DNA from: Candidatus Gastranaerophilales bacterium
GTDB lineage: Bacteria > Cyanobacteriota > Vampirovibrionia > Gastranaerophilales > Gastranaerophilaceae
Direction of reading: 5' to 3'
NCBI GenBank assembly: GCA_944324855.1
Contig: CALUXY010000014.1
Span: 1 to 43,021, forward strand
Length of the DNA stretch: 43,021 nucleotides
In this document: positions 15,871-24,325 of the stretch, in pieces
Layout of the letters: every line of letters begins with the position of its first letter
Position numbering within the stretch: the first letter of the stretch is position 1
The notes under the pieces: model-generated
Database searches by the model: none
Seen by the model: the letters and a program-made list of their open reading frames with translations, nothing else
What the model was told of the DNA's origin: nothing
Made by a program: the position numbers and the translations under genes

Positions 15871-18221
15871 AGGAATGGAAAATAAATAAGAGTGATGAGG
15901 GAAAGCCGCTCATTGAGCGGCTTCTATCTGCACGTGGAATAAAATCACAAAAAGAGATTGAAAACTTTATTAATCCTTTAAATATTCAATTAACTCATCC
16001 GAATGCTTTTTGTGATATGCAAAAAGCTGTTGAAAGGTTATCAAAAGCGATTGATAACGGAGAAAATATTCTTATCTACGGAGATTTTGATGCGGACGGA
16101 CTGACATCAACATCTATTATGGTAAAAACCCTGACACATCTTGGTGCTAATGTTTCTTATTTTATCCCGAATCGTGAAGGAGACGGGCACGGGCTTAATT
16201 CCAATGCTTTAGTAAAACTGATGGTGTCTAAAAAGCCTAAAGTTATTATGACTGTCGATTGCGGGATAAGTAACGCAGAAGAAGTTAAATTTATCAACAG
16301 TTTTAAAATAGATGTAATACTTACAGACCACCACGAAGCACCTGAAGAATTACCGGAAGCGTTTGCAATTATCAATCCAAAAGCTCCGAACGCACTGGAT
16401 GAAAAGCTAACAGCATCAGAAATAAATTATCTGACCTCGCTTGCCGGCTGCGGTGTTGCATTCAAAGTCGCACAGGGGTTATTAGAAAAGTATGACAAAT
16501 TGACATATCTTTATGAAATACTTCCGTTCGTAGCTGTCGGTACAATTGCGGATGTTGTTCCTTTAATAGGTGAAAACCGGTATTATGTTGTAAAAGGGCT
16601 TGATTTAATTGCTCAAGGCAAGCATTACGGGCTAAAGCGGCTTTTAGACAATGCAGGATATTCAAATATTGATGAAGGTATAACCGCAGAACAGGTTGCA
16701 TTTGGAATCGCTCCGAGAATCAATGCATCAGGCCGCCTGGATGCAGTTGATGATGCCATAAAATTATTAATAAGTGAAAATAGACAAGAAGTAGAAATGG
16801 CAGTTATTTCACTTGAAAACTACAATAAAATCAGACAGGATTTATGCCACAACACGTTTCTTGAAGCCGATGAGATGGCTAAGAATATAAAAGAGAATGC
16901 AATTGTTTTATTTAAACCTGACTGGCATATAGGGATTATCGGTATTGTTGCATCAAAATTGGTTGATAAATACCATAAACCTACTTTTTTGATGATGTAT
17001 TCAGAAGATACAAAACAAATCAGGTGTTCTGCAAGAGGTGTAGAAGGAGTTTCCGCAATAAATCTATATGACATTATTTCTAATATTTCTGATAAATTAG
17101 ACGGGTTTGGCGGACACATGCTTGCCGCAGGGCTTTCTTTTTCAGAAACAAATACAACATTTGATGAAGTAAAAAAAGGTTTGATTGATACGGTTAATGA
17201 AGCATTAGCCGGAGAAAAAATCGTTCAGGTTTTGAATATTGATATGGAGCTTGAGCCGGACGATATTTCAATTAATCTAATTGAAGAATTAAAAAAACTT
17301 GAACCTTATGGAGCATCAAACCCACAGCCGCTATTTGCGATTCATAATTTAATTCTTAAAGAAAAAAAGCTAATGGGCTCAAACAAAGAGCACTTACGTT
17401 TAACTGTAGAAAAAGATGGACAGGTATTTAATGCAATCTGGTGGTCTAAAGGAGATATATCTCTAAAAGCCGGCGATTTACTTGATATTGCTTTTTATCC
17501 GCAGATAAATACATTCAACGGACAAACAACCGTTCAATTGATTATTAAGGATTTACATTCAGAAGCATTAATCGTTGAAGAAGAACACTCTCAAGGTATA
17601 AAAATATATGATCACAGACAAAAAACAGGGATTTATAAACAGGTAAACGATTATCTTAAAACAACAAAGATGAATACTCTGGTTTTTGCAGAAGATAAAG
17701 CTGTTATAGATCAATTGAAACCGTATCCTGAAATATCTTCAAGAATAATAAACCGTAACGGACTAAAAAAATGTGATTCTCTGATGTTTTTTGATTATCC
17801 GGCATGCTGTGAACTGTTTGAAGCTATTTTAATAAAAACGTCACCTTCATTTATTCATTATATGAATTATTCTGTAAGACATAGCGAAGAAGAATTTCTC
17901 AAAACATTATCCGGCATGATTCGATTTGTTTGTCATAATAAAAACGGTATATTTGATTTGAATGGCAGTTCAACATTTCTGGGGGTTACATCTCAACTGA
18001 TGATTCCGGCTCTAACTCTTTTAGAAGAATCAGGAATGATTAAAATTCTTGAAAAAACAGATGATTATTTTACTTTAAATTTAATAGAGCATGCAGCAAT
18101 TCCGCAATTTAATACTTTGAGTTCTTATATTGAATTCAGTCTAGAATACAGTAATATCAATACGTTTAAGGAATCATACCTGTCAGCCGATTTGAATGCA
18201 ATAAGTATATGCATGGCATGA
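15861..18221 (+). CDS. recJ: Single-stranded-DNA exonuclease RecJ
   Basis: A 786-residue RecJ, the 5'-3' ssDNA exonuclease of recombination and mismatch/base-excision repair. DHH-phosphoesterase motifs appear in order: YGDFDADG (about residues 72-79), the TVDCG motif (about 131-135), LTDHHE (about 154-159) and the DHHA1 glycine motif GFGGHMLAAG (about 414-423), followed by an OB-fold (about 455-570). About 215 further residues lie behind the core, a C-terminal extension longer than in E. coli RecJ (577 aa) and similar to the long RecJ of Firmicutes and Cyanobacteria; its role is not clear from sequence. Start ATG overlaps the end of ctpA by 10 bp, so the pair is co-transcribed. Confidence 0.95.
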   Translation: MQLKEWKINKSDEGKPLIERLLSARGIKSQKEIENFINPLNIQLTHPNAFCDMQKAVERLSKAIDNGENILIYGDFDADGLTSTSIMVKTLTHLGANVSYFIPNREGDGHGLNSNALVKLMVSKKPKVIMTVDCGISNAEEVKFINSFKIDVILTDHHEAPEELPEAFAIINPKAPNALDEKLTASEINYLTSLAGCGVAFKVAQGLLEKYDKLTYLYEILPFVAVGTIADVVPLIGENRYYVVKGLDLIAQGKHYGLKRLLDNAGYSNIDEGITAEQVAFGIAPRINASGRLDAVDDAIKLLISENRQEVEMAVISLENYNKIRQDLCHNTFLEADEMAKNIKENAIVLFKPDWHIGIIGIVASKLVDKYHKPTFLMMYSEDTKQIRCSARGVEGVSAINLYDIISNISDKLDGFGGHMLAAGLSFSETNTTFDEVKKGLIDTVNEALAGEKIVQVLNIDMELEPDDISINLIEELKKLEPYGASNPQPLFAIHNLILKEKKLMGSNKEHLRLTVEKDGQVFNAIWWSKGDISLKAGDLLDIAFYPQINTFNGQTTVQLIIKDLHSEALIVEEEHSQGIKIYDHRQKTGIYKQVNDYLKTTKMNTLVFAEDKAVIDQLKPYPEISSRIINRNGLKKCDSLMFFDYPACCELFEAILIKTSPSFIHYMNYSVRHSEEEFLKTLSGMIRFVCHNKNGIFDLNGSSTFLGVTSQLMIPALTLLEESGMIKILEKTDDYFTLNLIEHAAIPQFNTLSSYIEFSLEYSNINTFKESYLSADLNAISICMA

Positions 18222-18259
18222 AAACCAATAAAATAAGCAAAAAAGAGGAAATTTAACTA

Positions 18260-18287
18260 TTGCAATATTTTTTGTATTCAATATAAT
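18260..18287 (+). promoter_or_regulatory. Promoter of the HU gene
   Basis: TTGCAA (18260-18265), 16-bp spacer, TATAAT (18282-18287). The predicted start near 18294 gives a leader of 30 nt with AAGGAG at 18307-18312. A strong promoter suits an abundant nucleoid protein. Confidence 0.65.
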
Positions 18288-18323
18288 ATGATATGTACAC
18301 ATAGGAAAGGAGTTTTATCTATT

Positions 18324-18602
18324 ATGAACAAAGAAGAATTAGTACAAGAAATTTCAAAAAAAGCTAAAGTTACTCAAAAAGAAGCTGGCGAAGTTTTAAA
18401 TGCTTTAGTTGATACTATCCAAAAAACAGTTTCTAAAGGTAAAAAAGTTACTTTAGTTGGTTTCGGTACTTTCGAATCTCGTAAGAGAGCAGCTAGAAAT
18501 GGTAGAAACCCACAAACTGGTAAAGAAATTTCTATCCCTGCTAAAACTGTTCCAGTATTCTCTGCTGGTAAAAGATTCAAAACAGTTGTTAACGGCAAAT
18601 AG
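18324..18602 (+). CDS. hup: DNA-binding protein HU
   Basis: A 92-residue HU/IHF-family protein that bends and compacts DNA. The family order is clear: MNKEELVQEISKKAKVTQKEA at the N-terminal helices, the VGFGTFE strand (about residues 44-50) and the DNA-gripping beta-arm GRNPQTGKEISIPA (about 58-71). Start is ATG 18324; the upstream in-frame ATG at 18288 coincides with the -10 region of the promoter and would add 12 residues foreign to the family. Codon use is strongly biased to GCT, GGT, AAA and GTT, as in highly expressed genes. A single-gene unit with its own promoter and terminator. Confidence 0.96.
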   Translation: MNKEELVQEISKKAKVTQKEAGEVLNALVDTIQKTVSKGKKVTLVGFGTFESRKRAARNGRNPQTGKEISIPAKTVPVFSAGKRFKTVVNGK

Positions 18603-18625
18603 TTAATTTCTGAAAATTAATTTTT

Positions 18626-18657
18626 AAACCCGGAGTCTTGTACTTCGGGTTTATTTT
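18626..18657 (+). terminator. Intrinsic terminator of the HU gene
   Basis: A 10-bp stem AAACCCGGAG / CTTCGGGTTT (one G-U) with a 7-nt loop, followed by TTATTTTA. It starts 23 bp after the HU stop. Confidence 0.8.
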
Positions 18658-18673
18658 ATGTTAATTTATAGAA

Positions 18674-19192
18674 ATGATAGAGTTACTGATATTATTTGTA
18701 TTATCTTCATCTCCATTAACTATGTATGGTGTATTAAAAAGTATTTTAAACAAGTTTTCACCATACACCAAGCCTAGTTTTGGAACTATAAAACCGGCAT
18801 TGCTCCGACTTGAAAAAAAAGGGATAATCATTTCTTCACAATCAATATCTGACGGAGGAAAAGTTTCTATTATGTATGCGATTACTCCGGACGGGCTGAA
18901 AGAATTAAAGAACAAAATACTTGAAGTTGATACTGAAAATCCGGTACAGTTTTTATCAAATGCACGTATACAGCTTGCATGTGCAGGCTTTTTGGATATG
19001 GAATCACAACAGGAGCTGTTTAAAAAACTAGAAAGACGTGCAGTATTAATAAAAACAGATGCAGAAAGTAAAATCTCTGACGAATTTGTTTCTCCGACAT
19101 ATTTTCACCGGCTGGTTTTAGATAATACAATTTGTGAATACAACAATTTTATTAATTTATTAGAAGGATTAAAACGTGGCAGCAATAGTTAG
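18674..19192 (+). CDS. PadR-family transcriptional regulator
   Basis: A 172-residue PadR-like repressor. Residues 1-80 give the winged helix of the family (LLILFVLSSSPLTMYGVLKSI, then FGTIKPALLRLEKKGIIIS and a wing ending in YAITPDGLKEL). The C-terminal half is helical, as in the dimerisation region of PadR proteins with a long tail. The gene overlaps the radical-SAM gene behind it by 17 bp, so the two proteins are made together; whether the regulator controls that gene or an effector pathway elsewhere is unknown. No good Shine-Dalgarno sequence precedes the ATG. Effectors of PadR proteins vary widely and cannot be guessed here. Confidence 0.85.
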   Translation: MIELLILFVLSSSPLTMYGVLKSILNKFSPYTKPSFGTIKPALLRLEKKGIIISSQSISDGGKVSIMYAITPDGLKELKNKILEVDTENPVQFLSNARIQLACAGFLDMESQQELFKKLERRAVLIKTDAESKISDEFVSPTYFHRLVLDNTICEYNNFINLLEGLKRGSNS

Positions 19193-20447
19193 TTCTGTAG
19201 AAGAAGGTTCAATCGCTGAAGAATTAGAAATAGTATCAGGAGATGAATTGTTATCCATTGACGGGCAAAAACTTTCTGATATGATTGATTATCAGTTTTA
19301 TTGCAAGTCTGAATTTCTTACACTTGAAATCAAAAAAACTGACGGCGAAATAGAAGAAATAGAACTTGAAAAAGATTATGATGAAGATTTAGGAATAATA
19401 TTTGAAAGTGCAGTATTTGACAAGATAAAACCCTGCCTGAATAAATGTATATTTTGCTTTGTAGACCAGCAGCCAAAAGGTTTGAGAGATACTTTGTACA
19501 TCAAAGATGATGACTACAGGCTCTCATTCCTTCAAGGAACTTATATTACTCTAACTAACCTGACAGAAGATGATAAATCAAGGATATCAAGAATGCACCT
19601 TGGACCTTTTTACGTATCTGTTCACACAACAAATCCAGAATTAAGAGTCAAAATGCTGAGAAATCCTAATGCTGGTAAAATAATGGAAAATCTTGAATGG
19701 TTTAAAGAAAATGAAATTCCGTTCCATGCACAGATTGTTTTATGTCCGGGAGTTAATGACGGACAAGAATTAGAAAGAACACTAAAAGATTTATCAACTT
19801 TAGGAGATTCACTTTTATCGGTTGCAATCGTTCCTGTCGGTATTACACAGTTTAGAGACGGTGATATTTTAAAAGAAGTAACTCCAAAGATTGCTCTTGA
19901 AACAATTGAAATTGCAAACAAATTTGATAAAGTCTGCTGTTCGGATGAGTTTTTCCTGCTTGCAGATAAACAAATTCCTGATACTGACTATTACGGGAAT
20001 TTTTCTCAATTGGATGATGGCGTTGGTGCAATAAGAATGCTGCTAGAGGATTTTGAAAACCTTGATATCCCTCAAAAAATTTCAAGACAATTAAATCTTG
20101 CTCTTGCTGTTTCTTATGCCGGCTTATATCCAATGAAAGAAATATCAGAGAAACTTAACAAAATAGAAAACTTAACTGTCTCGATTTATCCCGTTAAATC
20201 AAATTACTGGGGCAAAAATATTACGGTTGCAGGACTTATTACATCCGAGGATTTAATTAATACAATAAAAGATGTTAAATGTGATTATGTTGTGCTGCCG
20301 GGAGTAATGTTTAAGGCGTATTCTGACTCATTCCTTGACGGTAAAACTCTTTCTGACGTAAAAAATAAGACAGGAAAAGAATTTATCGTTGTAAATGACC
20401 AGTATTCCTTAAAAGAATTGGTAGATTTTATTAGTGATTATAACTAA
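19176..20447 (+). CDS. PDZ / radical-SAM DUF512 protein
   Basis: A 423-residue member of the DUF512 family of Fe-S proteins known from Cyanobacteria and Clostridia, whose reaction is not established. Residues 1-60 look like a PDZ-type domain (SSVEEGSIAEELEIVSGDEL). A radical-SAM-like cysteine cluster CLNKCIFC (Cys87, Cys91, Cys94) follows with FVDQQPKGLR. The DUF512 domain proper fills about residues 220-420. The start is GTG 19176, with AGAAGGA 7 bp upstream. It overlaps the padR gene upstream by 17 bp and the opposite-strand gene downstream by 17 bp. Function: probably a cytosolic Fe-S enzyme; no more can be said. Confidence 0.9.
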   Translation: MAAIVSSVEEGSIAEELEIVSGDELLSIDGQKLSDMIDYQFYCKSEFLTLEIKKTDGEIEEIELEKDYDEDLGIIFESAVFDKIKPCLNKCIFCFVDQQPKGLRDTLYIKDDDYRLSFLQGTYITLTNLTEDDKSRISRMHLGPFYVSVHTTNPELRVKMLRNPNAGKIMENLEWFKENEIPFHAQIVLCPGVNDGQELERTLKDLSTLGDSLLSVAIVPVGITQFRDGDILKEVTPKIALETIEIANKFDKVCCSDEFFLLADKQIPDTDYYGNFSQLDDGVGAIRMLLEDFENLDIPQKISRQLNLALAVSYAGLYPMKEISEKLNKIENLTVSIYPVKSNYWGKNITVAGLITSEDLINTIKDVKCDYVVLPGVMFKAYSDSFLDGKTLSDVKNKTGKEFIVVNDQYSLKELVDFISDYN

Positions 20448-21027
20448 GTGAATCAATGATATTTATGTACGCATAAGCATTAAAATCAAGACAGCCGAAA
20501 ATGATTTTCATAAACTGTTCATTATATGGTAAAAGTTTTACAAACTGTATGTATTCCTGATTAAAATCATCTTTTGTTTCTTTAGCTTTAATCTTAGCAA
20601 TTAATTTGTGTGATTGATAAAGTTCTAAATACACACCGTCATCTTTTTTCTCTCCGATAATTCTGTAAAAGCCTTTTTCAATTGGTTTGCCGTCAAGGAC
20701 AAAATCAACAGGAATACTTAAAACCTGACACTCTTCCATTTCTTCTAATGGTGTTTGACTTTCAATATTATCTTTATGCGCATCCATGTTATCGTGCAGA
20801 CTGCTGCCTTTAACTTTTCTTATGGCTTTTTCACGTTGTTTTTTTAGTTTTTTATTCTTTTTTTCTTCAAGAGCATTCATTGTTTCTTCAAACTGTTTGT
20901 TTGTAATAATTTTTTGACCGTCCCAGGCGTTATCGATATTGTCGTATTTTGACCAGTCAACTTCTTCTGCCAGCGTTGGAGCAGAAAGGATAACAGCTAT
21001 TAATAATACCAAAATTTTTTTATACAT
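20431..21027 (-). CDS. Exported protein of unknown function
   Basis: A 198-residue protein with a clear signal peptide (MYKKILVLLIAVILSAPTLA, cleavage about residue 20). The mature protein begins with an acidic segment with W-S-K-Y-D, then a strongly basic helical region rich in KKNKKLKKQREK (about residues 55-70), then a beta-rich domain (about 100-198) with IPVDFVLDGKPIEKGFYRI and GVYLELYQSHKLIAKIKA. I do not recognise the family; the beta domain loosely resembles that of the exported protein at 13868. It converges on the DUF512 gene and overlaps its 3' end by 17 bp. A promoter 10 bp upstream and no Shine-Dalgarno site suggest a leaderless or very short-leader mRNA. Confidence 0.75.
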   Translation of the reverse strand: MYKKILVLLIAVILSAPTLAEEVDWSKYDNIDNAWDGQKIITNKQFEETMNALEEKKNKKLKKQREKAIRKVKGSSLHDNMDAHKDNIESQTPLEEMEECQVLSIPVDFVLDGKPIEKGFYRIIGEKKDDGVYLELYQSHKLIAKIKAKETKDDFNQEYIQFVKLLPYNEQFMKIIFGCLDFNAYAYINIIDSLSYNH

Positions 21028-21036
21028 ACACTATAT

Positions 21037-21064
21037 TTTATAATGTTTTTTTATGCAAAGTAAA
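21037..21064 (-). promoter_or_regulatory. Promoter of the exported-protein gene at 20431-21027
   Basis: On the minus strand TTTACT (21064-21059), a 16-bp spacer and TATAAA (21042-21037) lie immediately before the ATG at 21027. Transcription would begin about 3 nt before the start codon. Confidence 0.45.
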
Positions 21065-21196
21065 CATCTATATGGAGGGGAGGAGTAAGGGGTAAATGTA
21101 TTTAGTGAGTTATGAGCCGGGGTAAATGGTTGAGTTAAAATTGTGTTGCCGCGATTTTCGTGAGTCGTGAGGAGTGAATCGGGGGTAAATGAATTA

Positions 21197-21229
21197 CTCC
21201 TTCCCCGACTTGGGGAAGGCTGGGATGGG
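21197..21229 (+). repeat. Hairpin repeat CCTTCCCC/GGGGAAGG, copy 2
   Basis: Counterpart of 2374-2405. The stem is one pair longer and the loop differs, but the downstream CTGGGATGGG is identical. Confidence 0.7.
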
Positions 21230-21236
21230 GGATTAA

Positions 21237-21253
21237 GTGACTGGGTGATTAAG
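21237..21253 (+). repeat. 17-bp dispersed repeat, copy 2
   Basis: Exact match to 2045-2061 in the same orientation. It directly follows the hairpin repeat 21197-21229. Confidence 0.7.
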
Positions 21254-21311
21254 AAACGTACAACAATGCGGTCCTTCACATTTGTTCAGGACGACTGTAT
21301 CTTCTCACTCT

Positions 21312-21365
21312 TCACTGTTCACTAATCACTGAAAAATAGATTGCCGCGCTATCGCTCGCTATGAC
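21312..21365 (-). repeat. 54-bp dispersed repeat, copy 1
   Basis: The reverse complement of this stretch matches 42809-42862 at 51 of 54 positions. The core contains GCGAGCGATAGCGCGGCAAT, which is like the GTCATTGCGAG...GCAATCT dispersed repeats I know from several unrelated bacterial genomes. Confidence 0.85.
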
Positions 21366-21445
21366 AGATGTAAATTGTTTGTCAAAGCCACAATTCAAAC
21401 TTACTCGCTTGATTAAAAATTCAGATTGACAGAATAAACAAGTTT

Positions 21446-21471
21446 GATTCTTTGTACTCTTCACAGAGTAA
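21446..21471 (+). repeat. 26-bp dispersed repeat, copy 2
   Basis: Differs from 2291-2316 at three positions, same orientation. Confidence 0.65.
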
Positions 21472-21573
21472 GTATTGTTAATTATCATATATAGACTCGC
21501 ATCAGTTAACTAAAAAAATACATTTAAGCGGTGCTTGAATGTTACAACTATTTATTTTTTTATATAAATAGTG

Positions 21574-21579
21574 TATAAT
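21574..21579 (+). promoter_or_regulatory. -10 box before the TPR gene
   Basis: A perfect TATAAT with TG just before it, 38 bp ahead of the TTG start. The -35 region at the right distance is only TTTATT, so the promoter is tentative. Confidence 0.4.
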
Positions 21580-21617
21580 ATAAAATAGTTATTCTGTATA
21601 AAAAGGCAAGAAAAGAA

Positions 21618-23285
21618 TTGGCTATCGGATTAATTTTAATAGTAACGGTTATAGGGCTGTTTATCTTGTACGGAGCACTTGTATCTGCAGAGAATGCAGA
21701 TCAAGGAAAAGGGCTGCAGGTTACAACAAAAAATATTCTTGAACAAGTTGAAAATTTATACAATGAAAAAGAGTATACCATTCTTGAAATCCTTGCCAAA
21801 AAGTATCTGGAAAGAGTCCCAAAACATTACGGCGTACGCTGCTATCTTGCAAAATGTTTTTATGAAACCAATAAGATTACTCAAGCTATATATGAATGTC
21901 TGAAAATTCTTAAGAAGAACAAAGAATTAGATGATATAAGACTTATACTTGCTCACTGTTACCGCAAGAAAAATCTTACAATTGAGGCATTAAAACAATT
22001 CGAAATTTTATACAAACGTGGAAATCGTACAGTTGAAATTCTTAAAAATATGGCAGAATTGTTTAATGATGTTAACCAATACAGTGCATCAATCAAGCTT
22101 TACAATATGCTTGTTCCAATGACAAAAGATAATAGAGAAATCTCTGAATACAAACTGCTTTTATCACAATTAAATGAAAAAATCGGAGATTATGCTGCGG
22201 CATTTGAAGCTTACAAAGCAAGAATAAAATTAACACCGAGAGATTATGATACCAGAAAACGTATGATACAGCTTTATGTAAAAGTCGGGAATTATCCTAA
22301 AGTAATATCATACTTAGAAGAGTTATTGGATTTAGAAATTCCGTCAGAGATGCGCCTTTGGGGTCTGGAATTAATGGTAAAAACTTGCCGTGAGTGCGGA
22401 GAACAGATGAAGGCAATGACTTTCACCGAAAAATTAATTGATTGTCCGGGAAGTAATGTACTGGAAGCTAAATGTACTCTTGCAGATATATATTCAACAC
22501 TTGATAATTTGGAAGCTGCAGAGAGTGTACTGACTGATTTGTCTTTGCAATATGAAGATAATATAGAGGTTCTGACAAGACTTGCAACTGTTTATGAAAA
22601 ACAAAACAGATTCTCAGAAGCGAATGATATATATAACGGCTTACTGGTTATTATTCCAAGTACAGAAGTCAGACGTGTTCACAACCTTATGAGTAATCTT
22701 TATGCTAGATGGGGAGCTTCTATGTTGAACGGTTCAGAGTTATCTGATGTTACAGAATCATTCAAACTCTTTTCTATGGCAATACAGTTTGATGTAACAA
22801 ATCCTTATGTTCATGAACAGTTAGCAAAAGCCAATATGTTAATCAAAAATTATAAAGAAGCAATATCACAACTCAAGATTGCAATGGATTACAGTGAAGA
22901 AGCAGATTATGTTAAATACTATCTTCCGCTTGCCGATTGTTACCATAATATAAATAATGCTTTTGAAGAAAAGAAAGCTTTAACTAATATGATAAAAGCT
23001 GAACCTACAAATTCTGTTGCACACTGGAAACTTGCTCAGTTATGCGAAGCTCAGCACGATACCAAAGGTGCTAAGAATATGCTTGAAAAAACAATTGAGC
23101 TTGATCCGAATATGACAGAACCTAAATATAGATTAGCTTTATTGTATGAGGCAGAAGGCTATAAAGATGGCGCAATTAACTTATACCGCCAAATTCTAAG
23201 ACTTGAACCCGGAAATAAAGAAGTTGAAAATAATCTTAAAACACTACTGAGCTTTTCCCACGATATTCAAGAGCAAGCCGGCTAA
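21618..23285 (+). CDS. Membrane-anchored tetratricopeptide repeat protein
   Basis: A 555-residue protein with one N-terminal membrane span (about residues 2-22, AIGLILIVTVIGLFILYGALV) and a long array of TPR-like helical pairs from about residue 35 to the end. The repeats are best seen at VPKHYGVRCYLAKCFYE (about 73-89), the run around residues 290-330 and the last three (about 440-540), such as AHWKLAQLCEAQHDTKGAKN and EPKYRLALLYEAEGYKDGA. It probably scaffolds a protein complex at the membrane; no enzyme domain is present. The start is TTG 21618 with a weak AAGG 11 bp upstream, chosen because it gives the membrane anchor. Its last 42 bp overlap the end of a chromate-transporter gene on the other strand. 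Confidence 0.85.
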   Translation: MAIGLILIVTVIGLFILYGALVSAENADQGKGLQVTTKNILEQVENLYNEKEYTILEILAKKYLERVPKHYGVRCYLAKCFYETNKITQAIYECLKILKKNKELDDIRLILAHCYRKKNLTIEALKQFEILYKRGNRTVEILKNMAELFNDVNQYSASIKLYNMLVPMTKDNREISEYKLLLSQLNEKIGDYAAAFEAYKARIKLTPRDYDTRKRMIQLYVKVGNYPKVISYLEELLDLEIPSEMRLWGLELMVKTCRECGEQMKAMTFTEKLIDCPGSNVLEAKCTLADIYSTLDNLEAAESVLTDLSLQYEDNIEVLTRLATVYEKQNRFSEANDIYNGLLVIIPSTEVRRVHNLMSNLYARWGASMLNGSELSDVTESFKLFSMAIQFDVTNPYVHEQLAKANMLIKNYKEAISQLKIAMDYSEEADYVKYYLPLADCYHNINNAFEEKKALTNMIKAEPTNSVAHWKLAQLCEAQHDTKGAKNMLEKTIELDPNMTEPKYRLALLYEAEGYKDGAINLYRQILRLEPGNKEVENNLKTLLSFSHDIQEQAG

Positions 23286-23777
23286 ACCTGATACAACAAG
23301 ATAAAATACCGGTGACTTTTTCTTTGTAAAAAGTATCAGAAGCAGAGTCCCAAAAATTAACCCGCCCCATATTGTTGTAACAGATGATTTTATTAGTTTC
23401 AAGGCTACAGCGGCAATTAACGCACAGCTGGCCGGTTTTAGTCCGTATATTGCAGATTTTACATAAAAATTATCACTGAATTTCTTGAGCAGCTTTGAAA
23501 TTGCAATAACAATAAATAAAGATGGTAATATTATTGATATCGTTGCAATAACAGCCGTTATCAATCCTTGTGTTTTCATCCCTGCATAAGTTGCCATATT
23601 AATACCTACAGGCCCAGGTGTAATTGATGATATTGCAAGCATTTGGGTAAGTTCTTCAACAGAATACCAGTGGTACTTTTCTGCAATATGGTACAAGAAA
23701 GGCAGCGTTGCAAATCCTCCGCCAAATGAGAGCAAACCTATTTTAAAGAACTCTTTGAACATATAAAAATAAATCAT
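23244..23777 (-). CDS. chrA: Chromate transporter family subunit, second half
   Basis: A 177-residue single CHR-domain membrane protein. The family signature is at the N-terminus: FFKIGLLSFGGGFATLPFLYHIAEKYHW, then a PGPVGINMATYAG loop (about residues 55-67) and about five or six hydrophobic segments to the end. With the adjacent 183-residue copy it forms a two-protein CHR transporter in which each chain supplies half of the usual ChrA. Such proteins export chromate or related oxyanions with protons; the natural substrate in a gut organism is not evident. It overlaps the first subunit gene by 4 bp (ATGA) and the TPR gene on the opposite strand by 42 bp. Confidence 0.9.
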   Translation of the reverse strand: MIYFYMFKEFFKIGLLSFGGGFATLPFLYHIAEKYHWYSVEELTQMLAISSITPGPVGINMATYAGMKTQGLITAVIATISIILPSLFIVIAISKLLKKFSDNFYVKSAIYGLKPASCALIAAVALKLIKSSVTTIWGGLIFGTLLLILFTKKKSPVFYLVVSGLAGLLLNIVGKAQ

Positions 23778-24325
23778 TCAAGACCTCTTTTCTTTAAAAC
23801 TAGTTTATAGAGAATACCAATAACAATAGAAGATAATATTATAGGAGTGGGCGGGATTTTCCATTTTAGTATTGAAAATAAAAATACAAAAAACATAAAT
23901 AAAGCAAATTTATCCGAAATAGCCTTACTCCACAATTCTTGTACGGACGCAATAATAAGAACGATTACACCAAAGTCAACACCCCATAATATACTCTCAA
24001 GAGGCGGCCAGCCGATTATTTTTGATACAATCGTTGCGATACTTGCAATACAAATAAATGGCGCCGTTATGATTCCTATAGTTGCTGCAAGAGCACCAAA
24101 TTTCCCTCTTAATTTATAACCTATAAAAATAGAAATATTTGCAGCAATTAACCCCGGAAGAGATTGGCTTATTGCATAATAATCAACCAGTTCGTCTTCT
24201 GAGATCCAATTTCTTTTTTCTATAACTTCTTCTTTGAGAATAGGAAGTATAACATAACCGCCGCCAATTAATATTGCGCCAATCTTTGTAAATACCTTAA
24301 AAATCTCCCAGAGTCTTATTTTCAT
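23774..24325 (-). CDS. chrA: Chromate transporter family subunit, first half
   Basis: A 183-residue CHR-domain membrane protein and the first gene of the pair. Its signature is FTKIGAILIGGGYVILPILKEEV near the N-terminus and SQSLPGLIAANISIFIGYKLRG (about residues 53-74), with several more hydrophobic helices. Two short CHR proteins encoded side by side, as here, are the known split form of the ChrA superfamily and are thought to insert in opposite orientations. Start ATG 24325; no clear promoter is visible upstream. Confidence 0.9.
   Translation of the reverse strand: MKIRLWEIFKVFTKIGAILIGGGYVILPILKEEVIEKRNWISEDELVDYYAISQSLPGLIAANISIFIGYKLRGKFGALAATIGIITAPFICIASIATIVSKIIGWPPLESILWGVDFGVIVLIIASVQELWSKAISDKFALFMFFVFLFSILKWKIPPTPIILSSIVIGILYKLVLKKRGLE

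Larger units (their letters stand above)
21028..21617. other. Second gene-free repeat island
   Basis: 590 bp with no credible gene apart from flanking promoters. It carries three GGGGTAAAT words (21089, 21119, 21182), the hairpin repeat 21197-21229, the 17-bp repeat 21237-21253, the 54-bp inverted-pair repeat 21312-21365 and the 26-bp repeat 21446-21471. A short GTCCT/AGGAC hairpin lies around 21281-21302. The element types and several exact words are the same as in 1983-2598. Confidence 0.75.

Noticed and set aside
18288..18323. The 12-residue N-terminal extension of HU
   Set aside because: Its ATG touches the -10 box and lies upstream of the predicted transcription start; HU proteins begin MNKxEL.
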